From: Mycetocola saprophilus
GTDB lineage: Bacteria > Actinomycetota > Actinomycetes > Actinomycetales > Microbacteriaceae
Assembly (NCBI RefSeq): GCF_000718085.1
Contig: NZ_JOEC01000004.1
Span: 124,001-188,000, forward strand
Direction: 5' to 3'
DNA length: 64,000 nucleotides
The notes below the pieces were generated by a model, which saw nothing but the letters and a program-made list of their open reading frames with translations, did not search any database and was not told the origin of the DNA. Every line of letters starts with the position of its first letter. Position 1 is the stretch's first letter. Below, piece after piece: positions 55,519-64,000 of this stretch. The position numbers were made by a program, and so were the translations under genes.

Positions 55519-56805
55519 ATGGTGGTAGAGGACGGCGGCGCGGCATCACGGATCGATTCGAGTGCGCAGACGGGGCTCGGCGGGACGGCCGAGCAGGGTA
55601 ATCCGGGCGTGGGCGGGACTCTGGGGGAGGCCGGCACGACGGTTCCGCTGGTCAATCCGAGCCTGGGCCTGGCGATCCTGCGCGAGCAGGAACGCTACTG
55701 GGCCACCCTCGGCCGGCACGTGATGGGGGCGGCGTTCCCACTCGCGGGGATCGCGATCCTTGCCGGGGTGGGGGAGCTCAGCCGCGGCAGCGCCACCGAT
55801 ATCTCGCTCCGCTTCGAAATCTCCACCGGGTCGGCGCTCGGGGCGCTGGGCATCCTGGCCACGATCATCGTGGCCCTGCAGATTGCCGTGCGCACGCCCG
55901 GGGACGATCCCGACGATGCGGTGCCCGAGCAGCTGGCCCGGCAGCGGGTGCTGGAATCCCTGGCCGAGGTCGCGGGCATGGCGGCCATCGCCGTCGCTGT
56001 GGCCACCGCCATCGCCAATTTCCCCGTGGACAGCGTGGTGGACATCCCCGCGCAGTTTGGCCCGCCCTTCGGGGGGCTGCTGCTGGCGGTGCTTGCCGCC
56101 GATGCGGCCTGTGCGTCGGAGAACCGGCTGGATCCGCTGGTGCGTCGGGCCTCCCGCAAGATCGTACTGGCGCGGATCGACCTGCTACTGCGCAGCCACG
56201 CGGATCTGCGCACGTCGCCGTTCTGGCTGCGCCTCGCCCAGATCATCTTTGTGGTGGTGGGGGTGCCCGCCGGAGTCACCGCGATCTCGGTGCTGCTGTG
56301 GCCCGCCACCACCCAGTGGAGCATCCCGGTGCGGGCGTCGACCCTGGTGTTCCTGACCGTCTTCTACGCGGTGGGCAGCACGCTCTACGTGCAGGCGCGG
56401 CTGCGTCGGCAGACGATTCGGGCGGTCGAGGTGGGTGTCGTGGTGATCGGGGTGGGTGCCACCACCGTGAGCATTATTGCCGCGCTGGGACTGGGCGGCA
56501 GCCTGCACGATATCGTGCTGTCCGATACCCGCGGCCTGATCGTGCACATTCTTGCCTCAAGCTTCCTGGTCTTCTCCCCGCTGGTGGTGGTGTTCCTGCT
56601 GTGTGGACGACTACCAGGTGGGTATCCGGGGCTCGGACTGGACGCGATCCTGGTGATGTCCCGCTTCCGGCTGCGGCAGGAACGCGGCACCGCCGCCGCC
56701 CCGCGCCGAGCCTACGGTCGCTGGGTCTGGATCGGCGTCGCGGTACTGGCGGTGCTCGGGGTCGCCTGGGTCGTGACCCTGTACGTCCTGAACCCCGAGC
56801 TGTAA
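55519..56805 (+). CDS. hypothetical polytopic membrane protein
   Basis: Protein of 428 aa. A Gly/Ala-rich N-terminal 60 residues lead into about eight hydrophobic helices separated by charged loops (DLLLRSHADLRTSPFWLRLA, RPGGY). No family recognised. ATG 55519 has GGGGGAGG just upstream; the frame opens earlier at 55456. It stands alone between rbsK and a phosphatase gene. Confidence 0.68.
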   Translation: MVVEDGGAASRIDSSAQTGLGGTAEQGNPGVGGTLGEAGTTVPLVNPSLGLAILREQERYWATLGRHVMGAAFPLAGIAILAGVGELSRGSATDISLRFEISTGSALGALGILATIIVALQIAVRTPGDDPDDAVPEQLARQRVLESLAEVAGMAAIAVAVATAIANFPVDSVVDIPAQFGPPFGGLLLAVLAADAACASENRLDPLVRRASRKIVLARIDLLLRSHADLRTSPFWLRLAQIIFVVVGVPAGVTAISVLLWPATTQWSIPVRASTLVFLTVFYAVGSTLYVQARLRRQTIRAVEVGVVVIGVGATTVSIIAALGLGGSLHDIVLSDTRGLIVHILASSFLVFSPLVVVFLLCGRLPGGYPGLGLDAILVMSRFRLRQERGTAAAPRRAYGRWVWIGVAVLAVLGVAWVVTLYVLNPEL

Positions 56806-56850
56806 CCGTGCCGGGGTAGTCTGCTGGAAGAGAATAGGAAGGCTTCACCC

Positions 56851-57417
56851 ATGCAGATCACCCTCATTCGCCACGGTCAAACCGACTGGAACCACCAGCG
56901 CAGGCTGCAGGGTGCCACCGATGTGCCCCTGAACGAGACCGGGCGGGAGCAGGCGCGCACGGCCGGTGCCACCCTGCCGCGTGCCTTTGACGTGGTGACC
57001 TCCTCCCCGCTGGGGCGCGCCCGCGAGACCGCGGCGCTGCTGGCGGCCCAGCTCGACCTGGAGGTTGTGGGGGCGTATCCCGCGATCACCGAGCGCTCGT
57101 TTGGCGAGGCCGAGGGTAAGACCGGTCCCGAGGTTTTGGAGCTGTGGCCGGATCGGAACTACCCGGGGCAGGAATCCGAGCAGGACCTGGTCGCGCGTGC
57201 GCTGGTGGGGCTGGACGAGATCGCCGCCGCACACCCGGGGGAGCGGGTGCTGGCGGTCAGCCACGGCGCGCTGATCCGTCTGCTGACCGAGGCGGTGTCG
57301 GGGGCCGGACGCGAGCCCGTGGCAAACCTGGAACCGGTGTCCTTTGAGCGGGTCGGACAGACCTGGCGCGTGGTGGCAACCCCCGCGGGCTCGGTCGACT
57401 CGGCGCTCTCGGCGTGA
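56851..57417 (+). CDS. histidine phosphatase family protein
   Basis: Phosphatase of 188 aa. LIRHGQTDWN at residues 5-14 contains the catalytic His; SSPLGRARETA and VSHGALIR supply the second Arg and His. Phosphoglycerate mutase-like, probably a small-molecule phosphatase. Overlaps the next gene (GTGA). Confidence 0.92.
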   Translation: MQITLIRHGQTDWNHQRRLQGATDVPLNETGREQARTAGATLPRAFDVVTSSPLGRARETAALLAAQLDLEVVGAYPAITERSFGEAEGKTGPEVLELWPDRNYPGQESEQDLVARALVGLDEIAAAHPGERVLAVSHGALIRLLTEAVSGAGREPVANLEPVSFERVGQTWRVVATPAGSVDSALSA

Positions 57418-58196
57418 GCGCGACCGCCTCTCGCCGCATCACCTGGCTGATCGTGATCGGCCTCGCGGCCGGATTCCTCTCGGGCCTGTTTGGAGTGGGT
57501 GGCGGCATCCTGATGGTGCCCGCGCTGATCTTCCTGGCCGGGTTCGATAATCGAAAGGCCGCCGGAACCTCGCTCGCGGCGATCGTGCCCACCTCGCTGG
57601 TGGGGGTCTTCAGCTATGCCGGGTCGGGGGAGGTGCACTGGGTGGCCGGGCTGATCCTGGCCGCGGGCTCGGTGGTGGGTGCGCAGATCGGCGCGTTCCT
57701 GCTGGAACGGATCCCCAAGCGGGCGCTGCAGTGGGCCTTCATCGCCTTCCTGGTGGTGGTGATCGTGCAGCTGTTCCTGGTGGTTCCGGTGCGCGGGGCC
57801 GCGATCGAATTACACCCGGGATCGATTGTCGGGCTGGTGGGGCTGGGCCTGGCTACCGGCATTCTCTCGGGACTGCTGGGCATCGGCGGCGGGATCATCA
57901 TCGTGCCGATGCTGGTGATGCTCTTCGGGGCGAGCGACCTGCTGGCCAAGGGTACCTCGCTGCTAATGATGATCCCCACCGCGATCTCGGGCACCGTGGG
58001 CAACGTGATCCGCCGCAACGTGGATCTGCCGGCCGCGGCCATCGTCGGGGTCTCGGCGTGTGTGACCACGGCGCTGGGATCCACCGTCGCCAAGCTGCTG
58101 AGCCCGGAGGTGGCGAACATCCTGTTTGCCGCGTTTATCGCGGTGATCGCGGCGCGGATGATCCTACAGATTGTGCGCGAGCGTCGCTCCCGCTAG
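57414..58196 (+). CDS. TSUP-family sulfite/anion exporter (TauE/SafE)
   Basis: Membrane protein of 260 aa with about eight helices and the doubled TSUP motif: GLFGVGGGILMVPALIFLAG in the first half, GLLGIGGGIIIVPMLVMLFG in the second. Co-translated with the phosphatase. Confidence 0.92.
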   Translation: MSATASRRITWLIVIGLAAGFLSGLFGVGGGILMVPALIFLAGFDNRKAAGTSLAAIVPTSLVGVFSYAGSGEVHWVAGLILAAGSVVGAQIGAFLLERIPKRALQWAFIAFLVVVIVQLFLVVPVRGAAIELHPGSIVGLVGLGLATGILSGLLGIGGGIIIVPMLVMLFGASDLLAKGTSLLMMIPTAISGTVGNVIRRNVDLPAAAIVGVSACVTTALGSTVAKLLSPEVANILFAAFIAVIAARMILQIVRERRSR

Positions 58197-58200
58197 TTAC

Positions 58201-58249
58201 TTGACGCTTCAACTATTCGGGGGTATCTTTTAGTTGTAGCTTTAACTAA
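58201..58249 (+). promoter_or_regulatory. promoter and inverted repeat before glyoxalase-type gene
   Basis: TTGACG (58201-58206) and TATCTT (58224-58229) are 17 bp apart. TTAGTT (58230-58235) and AACTAA (58244-58249) are perfect arms directly downstream, and CTTCAACTA (58207-58215) repeats the TAGTTGTAG half-site inverted. Position fits a MarR-type repressor site. Confidence 0.6.
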
Positions 58250-58264
58250 TTGAGGGAGCGTGTG

Positions 58265-59137
58265 ATGAGTACCGAGAACATTCTGGCGGCCGGAACACAG
58301 ATGGGTGAGGTCGAGCTTTTGGTGCGCGACCTGGACCTGATGACGCGCTTCTATCACGAGGCCGTGACCCTCGATGTGCAGCAGGCCGAGGGCGACACCG
58401 TGATCCTCGGTCGCGACGGCATCTCGGCGCTCAAGCTGCGTCGCGAAACCGACCTGCCGCCGCTGCGTCCTGGGGATGCGGGCCTCTACCACTCGGCCCT
58501 GCTCTTTCCCGACCAGTCTTCGCTGGCGCTCGCCGTGGCCACGGTCGCGAGTCGTGAGCCGCATTCCTTCTCGGGGAGCGCCGATCACCTCTACAGCGAG
58601 GCGTTCTACTTTGACGACCCCGAGGGCAACGGGCTCGAACTCTACCGCGACCGTCCGCGCGACCAGTGGACCTACGAGGCTGGCGGACGCATCCGCGGGG
58701 CCACGCTGCCGCTGGATCCCAACGCGTTCCTGCGCACCCACCTCACCGAGGACGTGATCGCCGCACCGCCGCGCGAGGGCATGACCCTCGGCCACATTCA
58801 CCTGCAGGTCGGCAACCTCGACCAGGCCCGATCCTTCTATGTGGACACCCTCGGATTCGAGATCAAGACCGAGCTGCCGCAGGCCCTGTTCATCTCGGCC
58901 GGCGGATACCACCACCACATCGGGATGAATACCTGGCGCAGCAACGGCGCGGGTCCCCGCGCCGCGACCTTTGGGCTGGGGATCGTGGACATCACCGTGC
59001 CCGCCCGGGTGGATATCGATGCGCTGGCCTCCCGCCTCACCTTCGCCGGGATCCAGTTCGGCTTCGACGGCCAGACCCTGCTCTTCGAGGACCCCTGGAA
59101 GACCAAACTGCGGGTGCGCGCGGCAGAGCTGAGCTAG
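58265..59137 (+). CDS. VOC-family protein, CatE-like ring-cleavage dioxygenase
   Basis: Protein of 290 aa made of two vicinal-oxygen-chelate domains (GEVELLVRDLDLMTRFYHEA and GHIHLQVGNLDQARSFYVDT). Candidate iron ligands are the His in LGHIHLQV, the His in GGYHHHIGMNTW and a Glu near LLFEDPW. Similar to Bacillus CatE, a catechol-2,3-dioxygenase controlled by a MarR-type repressor, here absent from the window. Confidence 0.86.
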   Translation: MSTENILAAGTQMGEVELLVRDLDLMTRFYHEAVTLDVQQAEGDTVILGRDGISALKLRRETDLPPLRPGDAGLYHSALLFPDQSSLALAVATVASREPHSFSGSADHLYSEAFYFDDPEGNGLELYRDRPRDQWTYEAGGRIRGATLPLDPNAFLRTHLTEDVIAAPPREGMTLGHIHLQVGNLDQARSFYVDTLGFEIKTELPQALFISAGGYHHHIGMNTWRSNGAGPRAATFGLGIVDITVPARVDIDALASRLTFAGIQFGFDGQTLLFEDPWKTKLRVRAAELS

Positions 59138-59245
59138 GGTTCGCGCGAAGCTGGATATTGCACAAAACGCTTACGTCCTGACGACAGCGACTTTGATGAG
59201 ATGAACTCGTAGCCACCACCCGGTGGCAGAAAAACGAGGGAAATC

Positions 59246-59638
59246 ATGTTTAGCAAGACTCAGAAGATCCTGACCGGTTCCGCGCTGGCACTCGGCGTGG
59301 GTGTGCTCGGGATTGTCGCCGCCGGGGCGGCGAATGCGGCCGATTCCGGCAGCAAGGACGATGCGGGCGCTCACGCGGTCCAGCTCAAGGAGGTGCCCGG
59401 CGTCAAGCTCCCCACCGACGCACCGAAGGGTACCGCCATCGAGGTTGGTCCGGTGGATGCACAGAAGCTCCTCAAGGACGCCGGACATAACGTCACCGGT
59501 TCCTCCACCCTGGTCCCGGTTCCGGGCGTGAAGCTGCCCACCGATGTGAAGATCGGTCACGCGACCGTGGTGGGCCCGATCGATCCCGCGACCATTCCCG
59601 CGGGCCCGCACACCACCGCTCCGGCGCCGAAGGCATAG
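59246..59638 (+). CDS. secreted protein with duplicated VPGVKLPTD motif
   Basis: Exported protein of 130 aa. A Sec signal peptide ends ANAA (about residue 31). The mature chain contains two copies of a unit: VPGVKLPTD (50-58) with VGPVD, and VPGVKLPTD (92-100) with VVGPID. I know no family. The converging sensor kinase has a closely similar sequence in its outer loop (ATLVPVPGATLPT). Ligand or decoy role is conceivable (inference). Confidence 0.75.
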   Translation: MFSKTQKILTGSALALGVGVLGIVAAGAANAADSGSKDDAGAHAVQLKEVPGVKLPTDAPKGTAIEVGPVDAQKLLKDAGHNVTGSSTLVPVPGVKLPTDVKIGHATVVGPIDPATIPAGPHTTAPAPKA

Positions 59639-59690
59639 CCCGCGGCGGCGGTTCGGGACAACGGCACGGGCCGTCGGGTGTGACACCACT

Positions 59691-59850
59691 CGGCGGCCCG
59701 TGTCGTTGTGTCTGCTCGGGGTGACTTGCAGCAACGAGGTCGACGGCCCGTGTCGTTGTGTCTGCTCGGGGTGACTGGTGGCAACGAGGTCGGCGGCTCG
59801 TGTCGTTGTGTATGCGAGGGATGACTGGTGGCCGTTAGGTCGGCGGCCCG
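59691..59850. repeat. 50-bp tandem repeat, three copies plus 10 bp
   Basis: Units begin CGGCGGCCCG (or one-base variants) at 59691, 59741 and 59791, with a partial at 59841. Each contains TGTCGTTGTGT. The array fills the space between converging genes 59246-59638 and 59859-61145. Confidence 0.95.
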
Positions 59851-59858
59851 ATTCGGCC

Positions 59859-61145
59859 CTATCTAGAGATGCTCGCCCGGGCCTCTTCGGTGAAAACGCC
59901 ACCGGAGGAAGGGATGGTCACGGTCACCCGTAACCCGCCAGCGCGCCCGGGCTCCAACACCAGGGAGCCGTGATGGGCGGTGACGATTGCATCCACCAGG
60001 GCCAGCCCCAGACCGTGAGTATCCGCCGGCCGCTGGTTGTCGGATCCCGAACCCACAGAAGCCACCGGCTCGGCGAGCCGGGCCCGCACCCGGAAGAACG
60101 GCTCGGTGAGCCGGGTGATCTGCTCGGGGGCCAGCTCCTCGCCGGAGTTTTCTACCCGCAGCAGCGCCGACGCATCGGGCAGCATTGTGGTGCCGACGCT
60201 CAGCCATCCGCCGGCGTCCCCGTGCCGAATCGCGTTGCGCACCAGATTGTCGGTGAGCCTACTGAGCAGGACCTTATCTCCGCGCAGCGGTGCCGAGCCC
60301 AGGTCGGGGCGCATGTCGATGCCCCGGTTCGCGGCGGCCTCCGCCTGCTCGGCCAGGACCTGGGTGGCGATGTCGGCGAGGTTGGTCTCCTCATGACCGG
60401 GCGGATTCGCCCCGATCGTGGCGAGATCCAACAGCGCATCCACGATGATCAGGTTACGGGTGTTGGTGACCGCGAGCTTATCGAGCAGCGCGGCGGTTTC
60501 GGGATCCACGTTTCCGTCCCGGGCCACATCCAGCAGCAGCGCGGTGGTGCCGAGCGGGGTGCGCAGCTCATGGGAGGCGTTGGCGGCGAAGCGTTCGTGG
60601 GCGGCGAAGGTCTGTTCCAGCCGCTCCAGCATGGTGTCAAAGGTGGTGGCCAGACCGGTGAATTCGTCGCGGGCGCCGGTGGGGGCGAGGCGATGGCTGA
60701 GCTCTCCCGCGGCGGCACGGGAGGCGGCGCGGTCGAGGTCGCGCAGCGGGCGCAGGATCCGCCCGGCCATCACATAGCTCAGGAAGATTCCCAGGGCACC
60801 CAGCAGTACCAGTGCGGTGATGCCGATCACCAGGGCGGCGCGGAACAGGTCTTCGGGACTCGACACCTCCCCGATTGCCACGGCAACCCCGGCCGGTGCC
60901 GGTGCGGTTGTGGGCAGGGTGGCCCCGGGCACCGGGACCAGGGTGGCCTGGCCCGTGGTGCTCAGCGGTGACGTCGTGACCGTCCCGAAGTTATAGGAGG
61001 GGAGGTAGCGGATCATGATCGAGATCAGCACCACCATCGCGGTGCCCATGGCCAGGATCAGCCCCGAGGTGACCAGGGTGAGCCGGGTGCGCGCGGTGAA
61101 CCGGGCCGGACGCACCTCGGGGGTCGTAGTCGTTTCCCTAGGCAT
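59859..61145 (-). CDS. sensor histidine kinase
   Basis: Membrane kinase of 428 aa. Helix 1 at about 22-46, an outer loop of about 55 residues with LVPVPGATLPT (69-79), helix 2 at about 103-126, HAMP, then the H box ASHELRTPLG (His192), and the ATP-binding lid GLGLALVDAIVTAHHG. It overlaps the response-regulator gene by 8 bp. The loop motif is shared with the secreted protein at 59246, which points to a common ligand or direct recognition. Confidence 0.93.
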   Translation of the reverse strand: MPRETTTTPEVRPARFTARTRLTLVTSGLILAMGTAMVVLISIMIRYLPSYNFGTVTTSPLSTTGQATLVPVPGATLPTTAPAPAGVAVAIGEVSSPEDLFRAALVIGITALVLLGALGIFLSYVMAGRILRPLRDLDRAASRAAAGELSHRLAPTGARDEFTGLATTFDTMLERLEQTFAAHERFAANASHELRTPLGTTALLLDVARDGNVDPETAALLDKLAVTNTRNLIIVDALLDLATIGANPPGHEETNLADIATQVLAEQAEAAANRGIDMRPDLGSAPLRGDKVLLSRLTDNLVRNAIRHGDAGGWLSVGTTMLPDASALLRVENSGEELAPEQITRLTEPFFRVRARLAEPVASVGSGSDNQRPADTHGLGLALVDAIVTAHHGSLVLEPGRAGGLRVTVTIPSSGGVFTEEARASISR

Positions 61146-61806
61146 CGCGCAGGCCCAGCCGGTACCCCACCCCGGAAACCGTCTGAATGACCCAGGGCTC
61201 CCCGAGCTTCTTGCGCAGGGCCGAGACGGTCATCCGGGTGGAGTTGGTAAACGGGTTGGCGTTCTCGTCCCAGGCCTTCTCCAACAGGGTCTCGGCGCTG
61301 ACCGGGGATCCATCGGCGGCGAGGATGATCTCCAGCACCGCAAACTCCTTCCGGGAGAGCCGGATCGGGGTGCCGTCTCGGGTGACCTCGTGACGGAAGG
61401 AGTCCAGCTCGATTCCGAATCCCGAAAGCACCGGGGGCAGCGCTCGCCGCGGACGCCGGGCCAACGCGCGGATGCGGACCACCAGCTCGGCAAGGTCGAA
61501 GGGCTTTGTCAGGTAATCGTCAGCCCCCAGCTCGAATCCGGCGACCTTTTCCCCGAGGCGGCGGGCCGCGGTGAGCATGAGGACGGGCACCGGGTCGGGG
61601 GAGTCCACGATCCGGCGGCACACCTCGTCGCCGTGCATCCCCGGAAGATCGCGGTCCAGCACACACACGTCGTAGTCATTGATAGACAGGAGTTCCAGCG
61701 CCTCCAGGCCGTCGTGGCAGACATCCACGGCCATCGATTCCCGGGACAGCGCGATGCGCAGGGTGTCGGCAAAAATCTGTTCGTCATCAACGATGAGTAC
61801 CCGCAT
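61138..61806 (-). CDS. OmpR-family response regulator
   Basis: Regulator of 222 aa. Receiver domain with phosphoacceptor Asp51 (VCVLDRDLPG), acidic pair DD at residues 7-8, Lys in TKPFDLAELV, and C-terminal winged helix TVSALRKKLGEPWVIQTVSGVGYR. ATG 61806. Forms a two-component pair with the following kinase; both run leftward. Confidence 0.95.
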   Translation of the reverse strand: MRVLIVDDEQIFADTLRIALSRESMAVDVCHDGLEALELLSINDYDVCVLDRDLPGMHGDEVCRRIVDSPDPVPVLMLTAARRLGEKVAGFELGADDYLTKPFDLAELVVRIRALARRPRRALPPVLSGFGIELDSFRHEVTRDGTPIRLSRKEFAVLEIILAADGSPVSAETLLEKAWDENANPFTNSTRMTVSALRKKLGEPWVIQTVSGVGYRLGLRDA

Positions 61807-61905
61807 GTTCACTCCCGGGGTTCTGCGCGCACGCGAATCGGGCGGCACCGCCAGTGAACCACACCGGATATAAAAAAATCATCAGATCGGGTTTACAATT
61901 TTTTA

Positions 61906-62451
61906 GTGAATACCCTAGCTCTGCGCCTTGCCACCGAATCCGATATCCCCACCATCGTTCCCCTGATTGTCCGCGCGTACCGCGGGAATGAGTCCGGCTG
62001 GACCAGCGAGGGCAACATGTTTGAGCACGACCGGATTAACGAGACCGAGATGCTGGCCGAGCTGAGTATCCCCGACACCGACATGATTCTGGCCCACGCC
62101 GAGGATGGCACGCTTGTGGGTTGCGGCCTGATCCGAAAGATCGCCCCGGACCGCGCCTACTTTGGCCTGTTCGCGGTGAACCCCGACTACCAGGGGGGCG
62201 GCGTCGGCAAGGCCGTGCTCGCCCGGGTTGAGGAGCATGCGGCCACCGTCTTTGGTGTGGATGCAATCGAGATGACCGTGCTGGGCCCGCGCCCCGAGCT
62301 GGTCGAGTTCTACGGTCGCCGCGGCTATGTTCCCACCGGTGAGATCCGCGAGCTGCCCGCCGAGGTCATCCTCAGCGAGAGTGGCAAGCTCCTCGACATG
62401 AGCATGAAGGTCCTGCAGAAGGACCTGCACCCGGCCTCGGTCGCCGCCTAG
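61906..62451 (+). CDS. GNAT-family acetyltransferase
   Basis: Acetyltransferase of 181 aa. The acetyl-CoA loop is NPDYQGGGVGKAVLARVEEHA, and VEFYGRRGYVPTGE closes the fold. TACAAT at 61894-61899 lies 6 bp before the GTG, so a leaderless transcript is likely. Substrate unknown. Confidence 0.9.
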   Translation: MNTLALRLATESDIPTIVPLIVRAYRGNESGWTSEGNMFEHDRINETEMLAELSIPDTDMILAHAEDGTLVGCGLIRKIAPDRAYFGLFAVNPDYQGGGVGKAVLARVEEHAATVFGVDAIEMTVLGPRPELVEFYGRRGYVPTGEIRELPAEVILSESGKLLDMSMKVLQKDLHPASVAA

Positions 62452-62513
62452 GCGACCGGGGACCCTCCGGTCAGATTCCGGCCCGGGACTCTCGCGCCCG
62501 CTATCCTGGGAGG

Positions 62514-62960
62514 GTGAGTGTAAATCCTGAACTGCAGGGCCGCACCCTGCCGCCGAGCGCAAGTTATCTTGTGGGTCGCGAGAAGGTGCGCGAGTTTTCC
62601 CGTGCCGTCTTTGCCCAGAGCCCGCTGAACCACGATCCGGAGGCCGCGGTTGCCGCGGGCTATGCCGACGTGGTCGCCCCGCCGACCTTCGCCGTGGTGG
62701 TGCAGGAGCACGCCCTCGCGGAGCTGCTCGCGCTGCCGGACACCGGAATCGATTTTTCCCGGGTGGTCCACGGCGACCAGCGCTTCAGCTTCACCCGGCC
62801 CATCGTGGCCGGCGACCTGCTGACCGCAACCCTGACCGTAACCTCGGTCAAGACCCTCGGCGCGCACTCCATGGTGACCGCCGAATCCCGCATCGTGGAT
62901 GCATCCGGCGACCACGTGGTCACCGCGATCTCCACCCTGGTTGTACGAGGTGACGAGTGA
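62514..62960 (+). CDS. MaoC-like dehydratase, FAS1/HadA type
   Basis: Single hot-dog domain of 148 aa, with VGREKVREFSRAVF near the N-terminus and PTFAVVVQEHA and VVHGDQRFSFTRPI further on; it lacks the catalytic H/D pair, as expected of the HadA/HadC-type partner. The start GTG overlaps GGGAGG. Overlaps the next gene (GTGA). Together they form a hydroxyacyl-ACP dehydratase heterodimer. Confidence 0.88.
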   Translation: MSVNPELQGRTLPPSASYLVGREKVREFSRAVFAQSPLNHDPEAAVAAGYADVVAPPTFAVVVQEHALAELLALPDTGIDFSRVVHGDQRFSFTRPIVAGDLLTATLTVTSVKTLGAHSMVTAESRIVDASGDHVVTAISTLVVRGDE

Positions 62961-63391
62961 GCATCCCCCAGATTTCCGAGCTGACCGTGGGCGACATCGT
63001 CGCCGAGCGGACCATCGAGCTCTCCCGCGACAGCCTGGTGCGTTACGCCGGTGCCTCGGGTGACTTCAACCCGATCCACTACCGGGACGACGTTGCCGAG
63101 AGCGTCGGCCTGCCCGGCGTCCTCGCCCACGGCATGCTGACCATGGGTCTCGCCGTGCAGCCCGTGGTCGACTGGGCCGGCGATCCCGGACGCGTGGAGG
63201 ACTACCAGGTCCGCTTCACCCGTCCCGTGGTTGTAGACCCGCAGGATGGTGCGACCGTCTCGATCGCCGCCAAGATCGGTCAGATCGACGCCGAGGCGCA
63301 GACCGTCCGGGTCGACCTCACCGTGTCCTTCGCCGAGCAGACCGTCCTGGGCAAGGCCCAGGTGCGGGTGCGTCTGGCCGAGTCGCTCTAG
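62957..63391 (+). CDS. MaoC-family dehydratase, HadB type
   Basis: Catalytic hot-dog subunit of 144 aa. The MaoC hydratase signature YAGASGDFNPIHYRDDVA holds the catalytic Asp and His, and GLPGVLAHGMLTMG follows. Partner of the gene just upstream. The pair upstream of murB is a common arrangement in Microbacteriaceae and relatives. Confidence 0.92.
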   Translation: MSIPQISELTVGDIVAERTIELSRDSLVRYAGASGDFNPIHYRDDVAESVGLPGVLAHGMLTMGLAVQPVVDWAGDPGRVEDYQVRFTRPVVVDPQDGATVSIAAKIGQIDAEAQTVRVDLTVSFAEQTVLGKAQVRVRLAESL

Positions 63392-63392
63392 C

Positions 63393-64000
63393 GTGGGCGT
63401 TCACACCCTCGCCGAGCTCACCACCTTCCAGGTGGGTGGGCCGATTGCCGCACTGTACGAACCGCAGACCCACGACCACCTGGTGGAGACCCTCCGCGAA
63501 CTGTGGTCCGAGGGGGAGGAACCGCTGATTATCGGTGGCGGCTCCAACCTGGTTGCCGGAGACGAGGGCTATGACGGTCCGGTGGTGCGCATCGCACACC
63601 CCGGACTCGAGGTGGTTCCCGCCGAGCCCGGTCGTATTGTGCTGCGTGTGAGCGCGGGTGTGGTGTGGGACGACCTGGTCGCCCACACGGTGTCCAGTGG
63701 ATGGAGTGGCCTCGAGGCGCTGAGCGGGATTCCCGGCTCGGTCGGGGCCGCCCCCATCCAGAACATCGGTGCCTATGGCCAGGAGGTGTCGGCGGTGCTC
63801 AGCGCGGTCGAGCTGCTGGACCGTTATGGCGAGGATCCGGTCTGGGTGTCCGCCGACGAGCTCGAGCTCGGGTATCGCACCTCGGTACTCAAGCGTCACC
63901 GCGGCGAGCCCGCCGAGCGTGACGCGGTGGTCCTGACCGTCGAATTTGTGCTGACCGATGCCGCGGGTAACAGCGCCCCGATTGCCTACGGTCAGCTCGC
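63393..64000 (+). CDS. murB: UDP-N-acetylmuramate dehydrogenase (3' end outside window)
   Basis: FAD enzyme reducing UDP-GlcNAc-enolpyruvate to UDP-MurNAc in peptidoglycan synthesis. About 202 codons visible: TTFQVGG start, FAD-binding IIGGGSNLV, and GLEALSGIPGSVGAAPIQNIGAYGQE carry the active-site region. The GTG lies one base after the HadB stop. The frame is still open at the right edge; the C-terminal substrate domain is not seen. Confidence 0.95.
   Translation, partial: MGVHTLAELTTFQVGGPIAALYEPQTHDHLVETLRELWSEGEEPLIIGGGSNLVAGDEGYDGPVVRIAHPGLEVVPAEPGRIVLRVSAGVVWDDLVAHTVSSGWSGLEALSGIPGSVGAAPIQNIGAYGQEVSAVLSAVELLDRYGEDPVWVSADELELGYRTSVLKRHRGEPAERDAVVLTVEFVLTDAAGNSAPIAYGQL

Noticed and set aside
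59691..59850. CRISPR array or coding repeat
   Set aside because: Contiguous 50-bp copies without spacers; the period is not a multiple of three, so no repeated peptide can be encoded.

Overview
The window is high-GC and densely coded on both strands. It has strong GAG/GCC codon bias, leaderless or near-leaderless starts, frequent ATGA, GTGA and TGATG stop/start overlaps, and an FprA-type ferredoxin reductase. It also has a pair of single-domain MaoC (HadA/HadB-like) proteins directly upstream of murB. This points to a Gram-positive actinobacterium, most likely Micrococcales/Microbacteriaceae (inference; no 16S gene is present).

Layout. 0-5.3 kb: the end of a polyprenyl diphosphate synthase gene, fprA, an alpha/beta hydrolase and three small membrane-anchored proteins, two of them tandem paralogues. 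5.3-15.3 kb: a putrescine-to-succinate unit with a divergent PucR regulator, GABA aminotransferase, succinate-semialdehyde dehydrogenase, aminobutyraldehyde dehydrogenase, putrescine oxidase, a universal stress protein and an APC permease. 15.4-21 kb: a copper operon (CopD-CtaG fusion, CopC, PCuAC lipoprotein, Tat-exported DyP peroxidase). 21-21.8 kb: YajQ and tRNA-Tyr.

22.0-26.1 kb holds a WXG100-like secretion module: a small SAV_915-like protein, a 97-aa helical protein, a 380-aa WxG effector with a glycine-zipper C-terminus, and three paralogous four-helix membrane proteins with PH-like tails. A 54-bp remnant of a second effector and a perfect 99-bp repeat show rearrangement, and the last membrane gene runs tail-to-tail into a thioredoxin gene that has lost its stop codon. 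A second, intact copy of the module lies at 35.2-37.8 kb. It is bracketed by two duplicated VbhA-like antitoxin genes and sits between an adenosylhomocysteinase-like gene and an MTA/SAH-deaminase-like gene. This duplicated module is the best candidate for an undescribed system.

Between the two modules lie ArsR plus an MFS exporter, and a yegTUVW-like operon (GntR, ADP-ribosylglycohydrolase, NCS1 permease, PfkB kinase). 38.5-44.9 kb: the deaminase, a cupin, an amino-acid ABC transporter, an inositol monophosphatase, and a frameshifted DUF2975-like gene with its XRE partner. 45-47.6 kb: rmlB, tRNA-Thr, tRNA-Met and wecB. 47.9-50.7 kb: four tandem GntR regulators. 50.8-55.4 kb: a nucleoside salvage locus (LacI, nucleoside hydrolase, MFS, ribokinase). 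55.5-64 kb: a membrane protein, histidine phosphatase, TSUP exporter, glyoxalase-type dioxygenase, a secreted repeat protein facing a two-component system whose sensor loop carries the same motif, GNAT, the MaoC pair, and the start of murB.

A recurring oddity is short tandem duplication anchored at stop codons in converging gene pairs (34-, 51-, 45- and about 50-bp periods).
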